Shown: positions 38,482 to 47,042 of the stretch, piece by piece
How positions within the stretch are numbered: position 1 is the stretch's first letter
Layout: every line of letters begins with the position of its first letter
Assembly (NCBI GenBank): GCA_013138975.1
Contig: WTBR01000096.1
Span: 1-61,952 of the forward strand
Length of the DNA: 61,952 nucleotides
DNA from: Bacteroidales bacterium
Lineage (GTDB): Bacteria; Bacteroidota; Bacteroidia; Bacteroidales; UBA12077
Reading direction: 5' to 3'
Position numbers and translations under genes: made by a program
The notes under the pieces: generated by a model
What the model was told of the DNA's origin: nothing
Seen by the model: only the letters and a program-made list of their open reading frames with translations
Databases searched by the model: none

Positions 38482-38780
38482 AGATTACAGTTATAGGTTC
38501 AATAAGGGGGTGGATTCCGTTAAAATTCAACCCGATAATTAATTACCGGAATTAAGCCTATCTTACATAATGTTTTGTATTCTTCTATTTCAGAATCGTA
38601 GTATTGATCCTATACATTACTTCTATTTGTAAGTTAGGTTACATTTCCCAATCGGCATAAACCAATTAATTTCTGTTGCTAACAAAAAGTGAGAATAAGA
38701 AGAGAAAAAATGACTATTTTAGCACAATTGTAACAAGCAGATAATCAGAGATTAACTTTTATATTAGTCAAAATTAAGAA
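38482..38780. other. intergenic region, nothing recognised
   Basis: The spacer upstream of the TIR/NDT-like gene. A near-palindrome around CCGATAATTAATTACCGG (about 38532-38550) is the only structure. Confidence 0.4.
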
Positions 38781-39662
38781 ATGATGAAAAATACTGTAGA
38801 AATAGATTTAGTGGAAGTAAAAAACTCATGCTTTGTGGTAATGCCTTTTAATTCATTATATCAAAGTGAGTATGAGAACATTATTCTTCCAGCACTTAAT
38901 GAACTTAATATTGAATGTATTCGTGGTGACGAAATCTACTCCAAACAAAGAATAATGGACGACATTTGGTTGTCTATTAGAAATTGCAGATTTGTTTTAG
39001 CTGAACTAACAGGTAGAAATCCAAATGTGCTTTATGAAGTTGGCTTAGCACATGCAATTGGTAAACCAGTTATAGTAATTACACGAAACGGTGAGGATGT
39101 ACCGTTTGATCTAAAAGATTTACGGTATTTGTATTATGATGTAAATGACCCATTCTGGGGAGACAATTTAAAAAAGGGAATTAAGTCTCTAGTTAGTAAA
39201 GTACTTGAAAATCCTGACTTAGAAAAATACCTTGAGGGTATATCTAAATCCCCTTCTATTGCTTATCCAAAAATCTCGTATAAAAAGACTTCCAAGAAAA
39301 CTTCCAAGAAAATAATGACAATTTCTGGTAGTTGGATCGGTTCTTTCGAATTGAATGGTTACCATGATATTACTTTAAATATTGAACAGGAGGAAGAAAC
39401 GCTTTCCGCTAATGCAATTATTACCGTGCAAAAGAATGAACATAAAGATGTTGTTCAGCAATTAATGTCAGGTAAAATAGATGATAAAAAAGCGACTCTT
39501 TCTGGAGTAAATTATTCTTTTGTCAAACGAGATCGTCTTGAGAATTATATGCTTGATTCATTTGAATTTACAGAGATTGATGAAAACGTTATTTCTGGAA
39601 TAGTCACTGATTCCGAAAAAGATTTTAATGGAGAAATAAAATTAATCAAAAACGTTACCTAA
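38781..39662 (+). CDS. TIR/nucleoside-deoxyribosyltransferase-like protein with C-terminal beta domain
   Basis: Residues 12-140 form a Rossmann-like domain. It reads SCFVVMPFNSLYQ, RGDEIYSKQRIMDDIWLSI, LAELTGRNPNVLYEVGLAHAIGKPVIVIT. This matches the superfamily that joins TIR-like NADases and nucleoside 2-deoxyribosyltransferases, in which the Glu of the YE(V/L)G motif is the expected catalytic residue. After a Lys/Ser-rich linker (about 168-180), the C-terminal 110 residues are beta-rich (ISGSWIGSFELNGY...), possibly a small barrel. Proteins of this type are sometimes signalling or defence effectors. No cyclic-nucleotide domain is evident. The exact function is uncertain. Confidence 0.65.
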   Translation: MMKNTVEIDLVEVKNSCFVVMPFNSLYQSEYENIILPALNELNIECIRGDEIYSKQRIMDDIWLSIRNCRFVLAELTGRNPNVLYEVGLAHAIGKPVIVITRNGEDVPFDLKDLRYLYYDVNDPFWGDNLKKGIKSLVSKVLENPDLEKYLEGISKSPSIAYPKISYKKTSKKTSKKIMTISGSWIGSFELNGYHDITLNIEQEEETLSANAIITVQKNEHKDVVQQLMSGKIDDKKATLSGVNYSFVKRDRLENYMLDSFEFTEIDENVISGIVTDSEKDFNGEIKLIKNVT

Positions 39663-40010
39663 TAATATATCATAAAATATAAGGGTTTCTGACGTTTATA
39701 GTTAGTTTTTTGCATGAAATATGCTCCACCAACTTTATTCCCTTTGGTCATGAGAGAAGTTCTCACAACCAAAGGGCGTAAATCTGCGATTTGACGGGTA
39801 ATTAAAAAAGCTAAATTTGCGTCTAATCGCAAATTCGGCTTATTTCAGGACGGGACAGTATAAATTATTTATACTTAAAGAGGTATGAAATTTTATCTGA
39901 TGCAAACAATATAAATCTAATATTATTTAATGTATATTGAATAACATATCTAATTATAAGATTAAACAATATAAAAATTATAAGTTTGCTGATATATGAT
40001 ATAATTTATT
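39663..40010. other. spacer with two hairpins
   Basis: It holds two hairpins: CCCTTTGGT...ACCAAAGGG (39740-39776) and AATTTGCG, loop TCTAAT, CGCAAATT (39814-39835). Both lie between the TIR-like gene and the cyclase gene. A candidate -7 element follows at 39981-39988. Confidence 0.6.
39981..39988 (+). promoter_or_regulatory. candidate -7 element TAAGTTTG upstream of the cyclase gene
   Basis: This matches TAnnTTTG 22 bases before the start codon, but no convincing -33 partner was found. It suggests the cyclase has its own promoter. Confidence 0.35.
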
Positions 40011-41768
40011 ATGAAAATAGTAATTGGAGAAAATAAATTATTAAAAATGAGCCTGTGGCTTATCAATCTTCGGTGGGTTGCTGCAGTTATATTAATTGGA
40101 GTTATAACAATTGTACAATTTAGTTTCAATATTTCAATACAAGAAATTCCACTTTATTATTGTGTATTGATTTTATTAGCATATAATTTAGTTTTGCATA
40201 TAGTTGCAAATCGTAACAGGAACTCAGACAATTTTAAGCCTGAAACTATTAAGCAAATCATCAAATTACAGATTTCCGCTGACTTTATTTTATTAACTGT
40301 AATGTTACACTATTCTGGTGGCGTTGAAAATCCATTTATTATATACTATATATTCCATATGATTATTTCTAGTATCGTGCTAACGAAAATTGAAAGTTAT
40401 TTTCAAACTTCTTTTGCACTTTTTTGTGTAGGAGCCTTATCATTTTTGGAATATTTTGCAATAGTTCCTCATTACAATCTTGAAGGTTTTCTTGTAACAA
40501 ATACTTATAATAACCTAATGTATATTCTTGGAACGGGCGGTATTTTTGTTACAACATCCGTATTTGTTGTTTACATTGCAACTTCAATTGTTTCCTATCA
40601 GCGTTTGCATGAAGAAGCACATAAAATCGCAAACGAAAAGCTTATTCAGAAAAACAAAGAAATTGAGGTGCAACAAAAAACATTGCAAAATCAAGCATCG
40701 GAGCTTGAGTGCAAAAATATGGAGCTGAAAAAATTATCAATTGTAGCTTCAAATACAGATAGTTCTGTTTTAATAATGGATTCTGAACAAGAACTTACAT
40801 GGGTTAATAATGGTTTTACTAAGGTTTTAGGCTATACATTGGAAGAATTTACCAATTTATTTGGATCAAATTTGAACAATTTTTCAAGCAATCCAAAAAT
40901 AAAGAATGCAGTTCAGCAAGCGATAAGCGAAAGAAAATCTATTGAATATATTGCAAAAACTGAAACAAAATCTGGTATTGATGTGTGGTTGCATTCAACG
41001 CTTACTCCGATATTTGAGGAAAATGGAAAACTATGTAAGATCATTGCTATTGATGTTGATATTACTCATATTAAACTTCAAGAGGAATACATTAAGAAAC
41101 AAAAGTTAATTATAGAAAAAGAAAAAGAAAAATCGGATAATTTGTTACTTAATATTTTACCTAAATCAATAGCCGACGATCTGAAACGTACAGGCAAAAC
41201 TGTTCCTGAAGTTTTTGAAAATGTCACAGTACTTTTCTCAGACCTTGTAGGTTTTACTAAAAAATCATCTGATCTTGAACCTAATTTCCTTATTAATGAA
41301 CTGAACGATATTTTTACTGTTTTTGACAATATCAGTGAGAAAAATAATTGTGAAAGAATTAAAACAATCGGGGATGCGTACCTCATGGTGAGTGGTATGC
41401 CAAAGGAAGATCCAAAGCATGCTGAAAATGCAGTAAAATCGGCACTTGAAATAATTAAATATTTAAATGACAGAAACAAAGTATCTGAATATAAATGGGA
41501 GATACGAGTTGGAATACATACAGGTAAAGTAGTTGGAGGAGTTGTAGGTATTAAAAAATATATTTATGATGTTTTTGGTGATACAATTAATACAGCTTCA
41601 CGAATGGAATCCACATCTGAACCCATGCGAATCAATGTTTCTGAGGTTACTTATAATCTTGTAAAAGACAAGTTTAATTTCATCGAAAGAAATCTTATTA
41701 ATGTAAAAGGCAAAGGATCCATGAAAATGCACTTCGTTGATAATAGTTCAGCAAAGAGTTTAAACTAA
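40011..41768 (+). CDS. membrane-bound class III adenylate cyclase with PAS domain
   Basis: The 585-residue protein has an N-terminal membrane sensor of about six segments (residues 10-200), a short coiled coil (about 200-240), a PAS domain (about 245-365, SNTDSSVLIMDSEQELTWVNNGFTKVLGYT) and a class III cyclase domain (about 400-580). The catalytic motifs are complete: FSDLVGFT (metal Asp), ERIKTIGDAYL (Lys and second metal Asp) and YDVFGDTINTASRM (Asp, Asn and Arg). The Lys/Asp pair predicts ATP rather than GTP as substrate, so cAMP is the likely product. It should sense a membrane or cytosolic signal. It lies 348 bp after the TIR-like gene. Confidence 0.87.
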   Translation: MKIVIGENKLLKMSLWLINLRWVAAVILIGVITIVQFSFNISIQEIPLYYCVLILLAYNLVLHIVANRNRNSDNFKPETIKQIIKLQISADFILLTVMLHYSGGVENPFIIYYIFHMIISSIVLTKIESYFQTSFALFCVGALSFLEYFAIVPHYNLEGFLVTNTYNNLMYILGTGGIFVTTSVFVVYIATSIVSYQRLHEEAHKIANEKLIQKNKEIEVQQKTLQNQASELECKNMELKKLSIVASNTDSSVLIMDSEQELTWVNNGFTKVLGYTLEEFTNLFGSNLNNFSSNPKIKNAVQQAISERKSIEYIAKTETKSGIDVWLHSTLTPIFEENGKLCKIIAIDVDITHIKLQEEYIKKQKLIIEKEKEKSDNLLLNILPKSIADDLKRTGKTVPEVFENVTVLFSDLVGFTKKSSDLEPNFLINELNDIFTVFDNISEKNNCERIKTIGDAYLMVSGMPKEDPKHAENAVKSALEIIKYLNDRNKVSEYKWEIRVGIHTGKVVGGVVGIKKYIYDVFGDTINTASRMESTSEPMRINVSEVTYNLVKDKFNFIERNLINVKGKGSMKMHFVDNSSAKSLN

Positions 41769-41887
41769 ACAATTGAGTAAATCTTTGTTGCAAGGCTTCT
41801 TATAATGAAAAATTGCAAGTGCTTTTAATTTTATATATATAAGGGCATTTCCATAAACACTATATAAGTTTCAAAAAAACTATTAAA

Positions 41888-42841
41888 TTAAGGCATGTTC
41901 TTTACTTCAATCACTTTAGCAGCAATACTAATAGCAATTTCTGCTGTTGTTTTGCTGTTTATTGCTAATCCAATGGGAGCATCAACTTTTGCAAGGAATT
42001 TTTCCGAGATACCTTCATTAATTAGTGATTCATATATATTCTTCACTTTATTTTTACTACCAATCATTCCAAGGTATTTTAGATTTTTTGGAGCAAGTTG
42101 TTTAAGAATAAGTTCATCACTTTTATGTCCAACTGTCATTATTACAGCATAAGTATATTCTCCTTCAGGAACAATATCAGCAAGCGCTTTATAATCAATT
42201 ATTTCTTTTCGATGCGCATACATATTGTCTTCAAAAGTCGAAAGGTCTTTTCTATCATCCAAAACCACTACTTTAAAATCCAGCACCCTAAAAATTTGGC
42301 TTAAAGGCAAACTTACATGTCCGGCACCAAAAATATATATGGTATCTTTTAATCCTAATTGTTCTTTATATTTCCAGTTATTTTCATCATTAAATTCAAA
42401 AGAAATTTCTTTCGGTAAGATTTTATTTTCATCGAATGATATTCCGTGCGGACTTAAGCAAAGAGCTCCATTTTCACCAATATCTAACTTAATTACAATA
42501 TTGTTAATAATATCAAAATTAGATTTGTTTAAAGGAATAAATACATGGGATTGTTCACCTGAACATATTAGTCCTGATTTATCTTTTCCTGCATCCTGCT
42601 TATGAATTTGTTTTTTGATAAAAGCCTTTTGATTTCCGCTTTTAGCTTCTTTCTTAGCTACTTCAACCATATTGTATTCCATAATACCACCACCAATAGA
42701 ACCATTCATTGCACCAGTTTCAGAAACAACCATTTTAAAACCTACAATTCCCGGACTACTTCCATTACGCTCAACAATTGTTATCAATACTACATTATTA
42801 TCTTCTGATAATTCTTCGCGAATAAAACTCCAGATTCCCAT
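41888..42841 (-). CDS. xdhC: XdhC/CoxI-family molybdenum-cofactor maturation protein
   Basis: The 317-residue protein has both parts of the family. The N-terminal XdhC_CoxI domain contains LITIVERNGSSPGIVGFKMVV and SIGGGIMEY, with CSGEQ replacing the usual CGG. The C-terminal Rossmann-like XdhC domain contains IFGAGHVSLPLSQI, VVVLDDR and LGMIGSKNKV...DAPIGL. XdhC binds molybdenum cofactor, has it sulfurated and inserts it into xanthine dehydrogenase-type enzymes. This fits the molybdenum hydroxylase encoded at 55136-57685 in the same gene neighbourhood. A truncated second copy lies at 38251-38481. Confidence 0.88.
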   Translation of the reverse strand: MGIWSFIREELSEDNNVVLITIVERNGSSPGIVGFKMVVSETGAMNGSIGGGIMEYNMVEVAKKEAKSGNQKAFIKKQIHKQDAGKDKSGLICSGEQSHVFIPLNKSNFDIINNIVIKLDIGENGALCLSPHGISFDENKILPKEISFEFNDENNWKYKEQLGLKDTIYIFGAGHVSLPLSQIFRVLDFKVVVLDDRKDLSTFEDNMYAHRKEIIDYKALADIVPEGEYTYAVIMTVGHKSDELILKQLAPKNLKYLGMIGSKNKVKNIYESLINEGISEKFLAKVDAPIGLAINSKTTAEIAISIAAKVIEVKNMP

Positions 42842-43134
42842 AATTATCGTATTAATTATATTTATAATATTGTGTTATATGAAATAACAAATTACAAAAT
42901 TATAATGAATTAGGTGGATTTTGGAAATTTAATTTTGGTTTTTGTAAATTAATTGCAATTTGAATATTGGTTTTTGAAATTCATTGCCTTAAGTAGAAAT
43001 TTATCCTTTTAAAAATAATATACATATTAAAATGTTCTATATTAGATTGATTTGACTATAATATTATTCTGTTAATGTATTGTATTTAATAAAAAATGTA
43101 ACTTTAACAATTGAATAATTAGAACGAACATCAT

Positions 43135-44322
43135 ATGGAAAATATCTTTCAAAAGATCAGCGATTTATCGGAGAAATATCGTGATTATACCGCAGAGAAT
43201 TTATCGAAATTAGTACAAATTAAATCTCTAAGTCTGGGTGAAAAAGAGGTTCAGTTAGAACTTAAAAGACAAATGGAAGAAGCAGGTTTTGATGAAGTAT
43301 TTGTTGATGGCTTGGGAAATGTGATTGGTAGAATTGGAAATGGAAAGAAAATCCTTGCAATTGATGGGCATATGGATACCGTAGATATGGGAAATATGGA
43401 TAACTGGGATTTTGATCCGTTAGGTGGCGAAATTAAGGATGGATTTGTACATGGTCGTGGAACAGTTGATCAGGAAGGCGGCCCGGCTGCATTTGTTACT
43501 ACAGGAAGAATTTTAAAAGAATTAAACTTTGATAAAGATCTTACCATTTATTTTGTTGGAAGTGTGATTGAAGAAGATTGTGATGGTTTGTGTTGGAAAT
43601 ACATTGTAGAGGAAGATAAGATTAAACCTGATTTTGTAATTAGCACTGAACCAACTAACTTAAATATTTATCGAGGACATCGTGGGCGCATGGAAATGCA
43701 TGTTCATTTTTATGGTCTTTCATCGCACGGTTCAGCACCTGAGCGTGGTAAAAATGCTATTTACATGGCATCAAAAACAGCACTGGAAATTGAGCAGTTA
43801 CACGAAAGATTAAAGTTTGATGAGTTTTTGGGTAAAGGAAGTATCACTATTTCTGAAATTATATCGGGAAGTCCTTCACTTTGTGCAGTTTCAGATTATG
43901 CCCGAATACACTTGGATCGTCGTTTAACTTGGGGAGAAACAAAAGAATCAGCACTTGCTGAAATTGAAGACTTAATCGAGGGAATGAATGCTAAAGTTGA
44001 AGTTTTAGAATATCTTGAAACTGCTTATACTGGATTAGAATATGGAATGGAAAAGTATTATCCAACCTGGAAAATTCCTGAGGAGCATGAAATCGTTCAA
44101 ACTGGTGTTCGTACGTTCAAATCATTATTTAATAAAGATGTTAAAATTGATAAATGGACATTTTCAACCAATGGGATAATGACCAATGGAGTTTATGGAA
44201 TTCCAACTATTGGTTTTGGCCCTGGAAATGAAGTATTAGCACATGCTCCAAACGAGAAAGTTGCAATTAATGATTTAGTAGTGGCATCGGCTTTTTACGC
44301 AGCTTTTGCTTATGAGATCTAA
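43135..44322 (+). CDS. ygeY: YgeY-type M20 peptidase/deacylase (purine catabolism cluster)
   Basis: A 395-residue M20 zinc hydrolase with metal ligands in GHMDTVD, GRGTVDQEGG, IEEDCDG, STEPT and LAHAPNE. Its close resemblance to YgeY (a putative selenium-associated hydrolase) and its position directly before ygeW support the name. In the anaerobic purine/urate gene cluster YgeY is thought to act on ureido/diaminopropionate-type intermediates. The gene starts 132 bp before ygeW on the same strand, with a hairpin between. Confidence 0.88.
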   Translation: MENIFQKISDLSEKYRDYTAENLSKLVQIKSLSLGEKEVQLELKRQMEEAGFDEVFVDGLGNVIGRIGNGKKILAIDGHMDTVDMGNMDNWDFDPLGGEIKDGFVHGRGTVDQEGGPAAFVTTGRILKELNFDKDLTIYFVGSVIEEDCDGLCWKYIVEEDKIKPDFVISTEPTNLNIYRGHRGRMEMHVHFYGLSSHGSAPERGKNAIYMASKTALEIEQLHERLKFDEFLGKGSITISEIISGSPSLCAVSDYARIHLDRRLTWGETKESALAEIEDLIEGMNAKVEVLEYLETAYTGLEYGMEKYYPTWKIPEEHEIVQTGVRTFKSLFNKDVKIDKWTFSTNGIMTNGVYGIPTIGFGPGNEVLAHAPNEKVAINDLVVASAFYAAFAYEI

Positions 44323-44357
44323 TAAAGGGTTTATTTAATTTACAATGATTTTCTTCG

Positions 44358-44420
44358 TTTGCCCCAAACCCTAAAGGGAGTGAAGAAAATTAATTTCTAC
44401 CCTTTAGGGATAGGGCAAGG
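44358..44420. repeat. hairpin element between ygeY and ygeW
   Basis: An imperfect inverted repeat (TGCCCCAAACCCTAAAGGG with CCCTTTAGGGATAGGGCA). It may be a REP-type hairpin that tunes expression between the two genes. Confidence 0.65.
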
Positions 44421-44454
44421 AAATTGATTTTATATAAATTGAAAACATAAAATT

Positions 44455-45642
44455 ATGAGCATAAAAGATAAAATTCGGAAATTAAGTCATTTAAAAACAG
44501 ATCTTTACAAAAAGGATTTTTTATTAACTTGGAAAAAAAGTCAGGATGATTTAAAAGGAATATTAGAAGTTGCTGAGATATTAAAAGAAATGAGAGATAA
44601 TAATATTTCTCCACGAGTATTCGATTCCGGATTAGCAATTTCAAATTTCCGCGATAATTCAACTCGTACACGTTTTTCTTTTGCATCGGCAAGTAATCTG
44701 TTAGGTTGTGCTGTTCAGGATTTAGATGAAAAGAAATCACAGATTGCACACGGCGAAACAGTTCGTGAAACGGCTAATATGATTTCGTTCCTTTCTGATT
44801 TTATTGGAATACGGGACGATATGTACCTTGGCGAAGGAAATAAATATATGCGTGAAGTAGGAGAGGCTTTAGATGAAGGATTTGCACAAGGAGTTTTACC
44901 AAGCCGACCCGGAATAGTAAACTTACAATGCGATATGGATCATCCAACACAATCGATGGCAGATTTAATGCATTTACAAAATGAATTTGGTTCATTAGAT
45001 AATTTAAAAGGAAAAAAGATTGTGATGAGTTGGGCATATTCTCCTAGTTATGGAAAACCATTATCGGTGCCTCAAGGAATTATTGCATTAATGTCACGCT
45101 ACGGAATGAATATTGAATTAGCTTATCCTGAAGGATACGATTTAATTCCTGAAATAGTTGATATAGCTAAAAAGAATTCTGAAAGGAGTGGGGGATCATT
45201 CAATATTAGTCATAATATGGAAGATGCCATGAAAGAGGCAGATATTGTGTATCCAAAAAGTTGGGCACTATTTCATATTATGCAACAAAGAACAGAACTG
45301 TTAAAAAATGCCGATACAGAAGGATTAAGAGCACTCGAACAAACCTGTTTGGCGAATAATGCAAAATTCAAGAACTGGGAATACGACGAAGCTAAAAAGA
45401 AATTAACAAAAAATCAGGATGCATTATATATGCATTGTTTACCTGCTGATATTAGTGGTGTTTCATGTAAAGAAGGTGAAGTAAATGCGGATGTTTTTGA
45501 AAAATACAGAATAAGAACATACCTGGAAGCCGGTTTTAAACCATATATTATTGCTGCAATGATGTTCACAAATAAATTCGAAAACCCATCAAAAGTGTTA
45601 GATAATATCATGAAAAGGGATAGAAGAAGAGTGGGTTTTTAA
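44455..45642 (+). CDS. ygeW: YgeW-type putative carbamoyltransferase
   Basis: A 395-residue transcarbamylase-family protein with the carbamoyl-phosphate loop in FRDNSTRTRFSFASASNLLG (about 65-84), DHPTQSMADLMHL and MHCLPADI. Length and motifs match YgeW, an orphan carbamoyltransferase of the purine/urate cluster that is distinct from the PyrB and ArgF lineages. The proposed role is removal of a carbamoyl group from a ureido intermediate of purine breakdown to give carbamoyl phosphate. It shares the strand with ygeY and is followed by the repeat-bracketed TetR module. Confidence 0.9.
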   Translation: MSIKDKIRKLSHLKTDLYKKDFLLTWKKSQDDLKGILEVAEILKEMRDNNISPRVFDSGLAISNFRDNSTRTRFSFASASNLLGCAVQDLDEKKSQIAHGETVRETANMISFLSDFIGIRDDMYLGEGNKYMREVGEALDEGFAQGVLPSRPGIVNLQCDMDHPTQSMADLMHLQNEFGSLDNLKGKKIVMSWAYSPSYGKPLSVPQGIIALMSRYGMNIELAYPEGYDLIPEIVDIAKKNSERSGGSFNISHNMEDAMKEADIVYPKSWALFHIMQQRTELLKNADTEGLRALEQTCLANNAKFKNWEYDEAKKKLTKNQDALYMHCLPADISGVSCKEGEVNADVFEKYRIRTYLEAGFKPYIIAAMMFTNKFENPSKVLDNIMKRDRRRVGF

Positions 45643-46358
45643 GCTGCTTTTTTTTTATGAGGATGTCCGAAAAGACCAAGCAGCTGTCATTCTGAGCTTG
45701 TCGAAGAATCTCAGTTTATTATGTGAACTATGTTCGAATAGATTCTTCACTTCGTTCAGAATGACACTTCGATATAGTTTTTGCTTTTATTACTTTTTCC
45801 TGCTTAATTAGGCGTCTTAAGATTCTTTACTTCGTTCAAAATTTTCTTATGACCGCAAGGAATAATGAAGTATCAATTTTACCAAAATACTATCACAATG
45901 TCATTCTGAGTAACGCGAAGAATCTATTTCCTGCTTAATTAGATACTGTGTTAAATTCCAAATAATTTATTTTTATTATTATTTTTGCATTAGCAGAAAG
46001 AAGGCTTTCGAAGTTTTGAAAACCAAGGAGTTCACTTTTGTGAATGCGATGCACTGCGCATGTCGAAGTGACTGTTTTCAAAACGAGAGTAACGAAGAAC
46101 ATTGCGAAGCTCACGAACACAATTTTACAAATATTAAACTCGTGAGTAATTTGGCGTTTTCTTGCAAAGACTAATTAAGGCTCAAAGGTAAATGATAGAT
46201 TTTTATTGTACCACCGAAAACTTAACAAGTAAGTTTTTCAAATAAATTTGACGTTTTACTTATTAATAATTAGACCTCAAATTATCTATTAATATTAGCA
46301 TTGGCTTATATTACTATTTAGACTGAAGTATTTCTTTCAACTAAAAATTTTCGGAAAA
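45643..46358. other. intergenic region with inverted copy of the 208-bp repeat unit
   Basis: It contains a hairpin repeat (45685-45766) and an inverted partial 208-bp unit up to about 45945, plus a 23-base repeat (46151-46173) shared exactly with 21904-21926. No gene. Confidence 0.65.
45685..45945 (-). repeat. inverted copy of the 208-bp hairpin unit (about 1.3 units)
   Basis: It contains TGTCATTCTGAG...CAGAATGACA and then, in reverse orientation, the CTATATAGTTTTTGCTTTTATTACT-like and CCTGCTTAATTAG words of the array at 48.5-50.1 kb. With that array it brackets the TetR-SDR-epimerase module. Confidence 0.8.
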
Positions 46359-46389
46359 TTTGCTAATTGAAAATTTCATAATATATTTG
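46359..46389 (+). promoter_or_regulatory. Bacteroidota-type promoter of the second TetR gene
   Basis: TTTG (46359-46362), a 19-base spacer and TATATTTG (46382-46389) match the consensus TTTG-N19-TAnnTTTG. The TetR box follows five bases later and the start codon at 46413, so the leader is very short. Confidence 0.7.
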
Positions 46390-46394
46390 TAGAG

Positions 46395-46408
46395 TGATCA
46401 GTCAATCA
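46395..46408. promoter_or_regulatory. TetR operator, copy 1
   Basis: TGATC-AGTC-AATCA is a near-perfect inverted repeat directly after the -7 element. The larger word AGAGTGATYAGTCAATCAA recurs before the SDR gene at 46996-47014. Confidence 0.75.
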
Positions 46409-46412
46409 AATT

Positions 46413-46976
46413 ATGGAAAAAGTTGATAAAATATTCGAAGCAGCCTTAAGTTTGTTTACAACAAAAGGTTTTCATGGTACTCCAACAAGCGAAATAGCAA
46501 AAACAGCCGGAGTAGCAAATGGCACTTTATTCCATTATTTCAAGACCAAAGAAGATTTAATTAATAATCTTTATTTGAACTTAAAAAACGAAATGGTTGA
46601 AGAATCTACGAATGGAATTGAAAAGATTGAATCACTTAAATTAAAGTTTGAATATTTATGGTCAAAAACCATTCAATGGGCTATGACTAATCCTCAAAAA
46701 ATATTTTTTATTCAGCAATATATGTATTCTCCGTACATTACAACAAATACCCAGGAAGAAGTTGATAAAATAAAGGAAGTATATATAAACTTGATTCAAT
46801 CAGGAATTGAAAACGAAGAAATAAAAGAAATTCCGGTAGACTTAATCTATATTATAGCAACACAACAATTGTTCGGAATGATTCAATATTTAGTTATAAA
46901 TCCTGAAAAATATCACGATTCAGAATTTATGAATCTAGCGTTTAATTTATTTTATGACATATTAAAAACGAATTAA
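46413..46976 (+). CDS. TetR-family regulator controlling the SDR operon
   Basis: The 187-residue protein has an N-terminal helix-turn-helix (about 8-50: LFTTKGFHGTPTSEIAKTAGVANGTLFHYFKTKEDLI) and a TetR_C-like ligand domain. It lies between two copies of the same palindrome, one over its own promoter and one before the SDR gene. It very probably represses itself and the two downstream oxidoreductase genes. The effector is unknown. Confidence 0.9.
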   Translation: MEKVDKIFEAALSLFTTKGFHGTPTSEIAKTAGVANGTLFHYFKTKEDLINNLYLNLKNEMVEESTNGIEKIESLKLKFEYLWSKTIQWAMTNPQKIFFIQQYMYSPYITTNTQEEVDKIKEVYINLIQSGIENEEIKEIPVDLIYIIATQQLFGMIQYLVINPEKYHDSEFMNLAFNLFYDILKTN

Positions 46977-46999
46977 AAAAATTTACTCAATTATTAGAG

Positions 47000-47013
47000 T
47001 GATTAGTCAATCA
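47000..47013. promoter_or_regulatory. TetR operator, copy 2
   Basis: TGATT-AGTC-AATCA is a perfect inverted repeat 29 bases before the SDR start codon, matching the copy at 46395. Confidence 0.75.
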
Positions 47014-47042
47014 ATGCAAATAATAATTAATAAATATATACT

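Noticed and set aside
38318..38542. 74-residue plus-strand frame
   Set aside because: It is the antisense shadow of the XdhC remnant.
38781..41768. Firm call of a Pycsar defence system
   Set aside because: The cyclase has a multi-segment membrane sensor, PAS domain and adenylate-type residues, and the TIR-like protein lacks a nucleotide-receptor domain. Kept only as a weak hypothesis.
44455..45642. Ornithine or aspartate carbamoyltransferase
   Set aside because: The length of 395 residues and the YgeY/HyuA/SsnA context fit YgeW better, and a separate PyrB is present at 29.4 kb.
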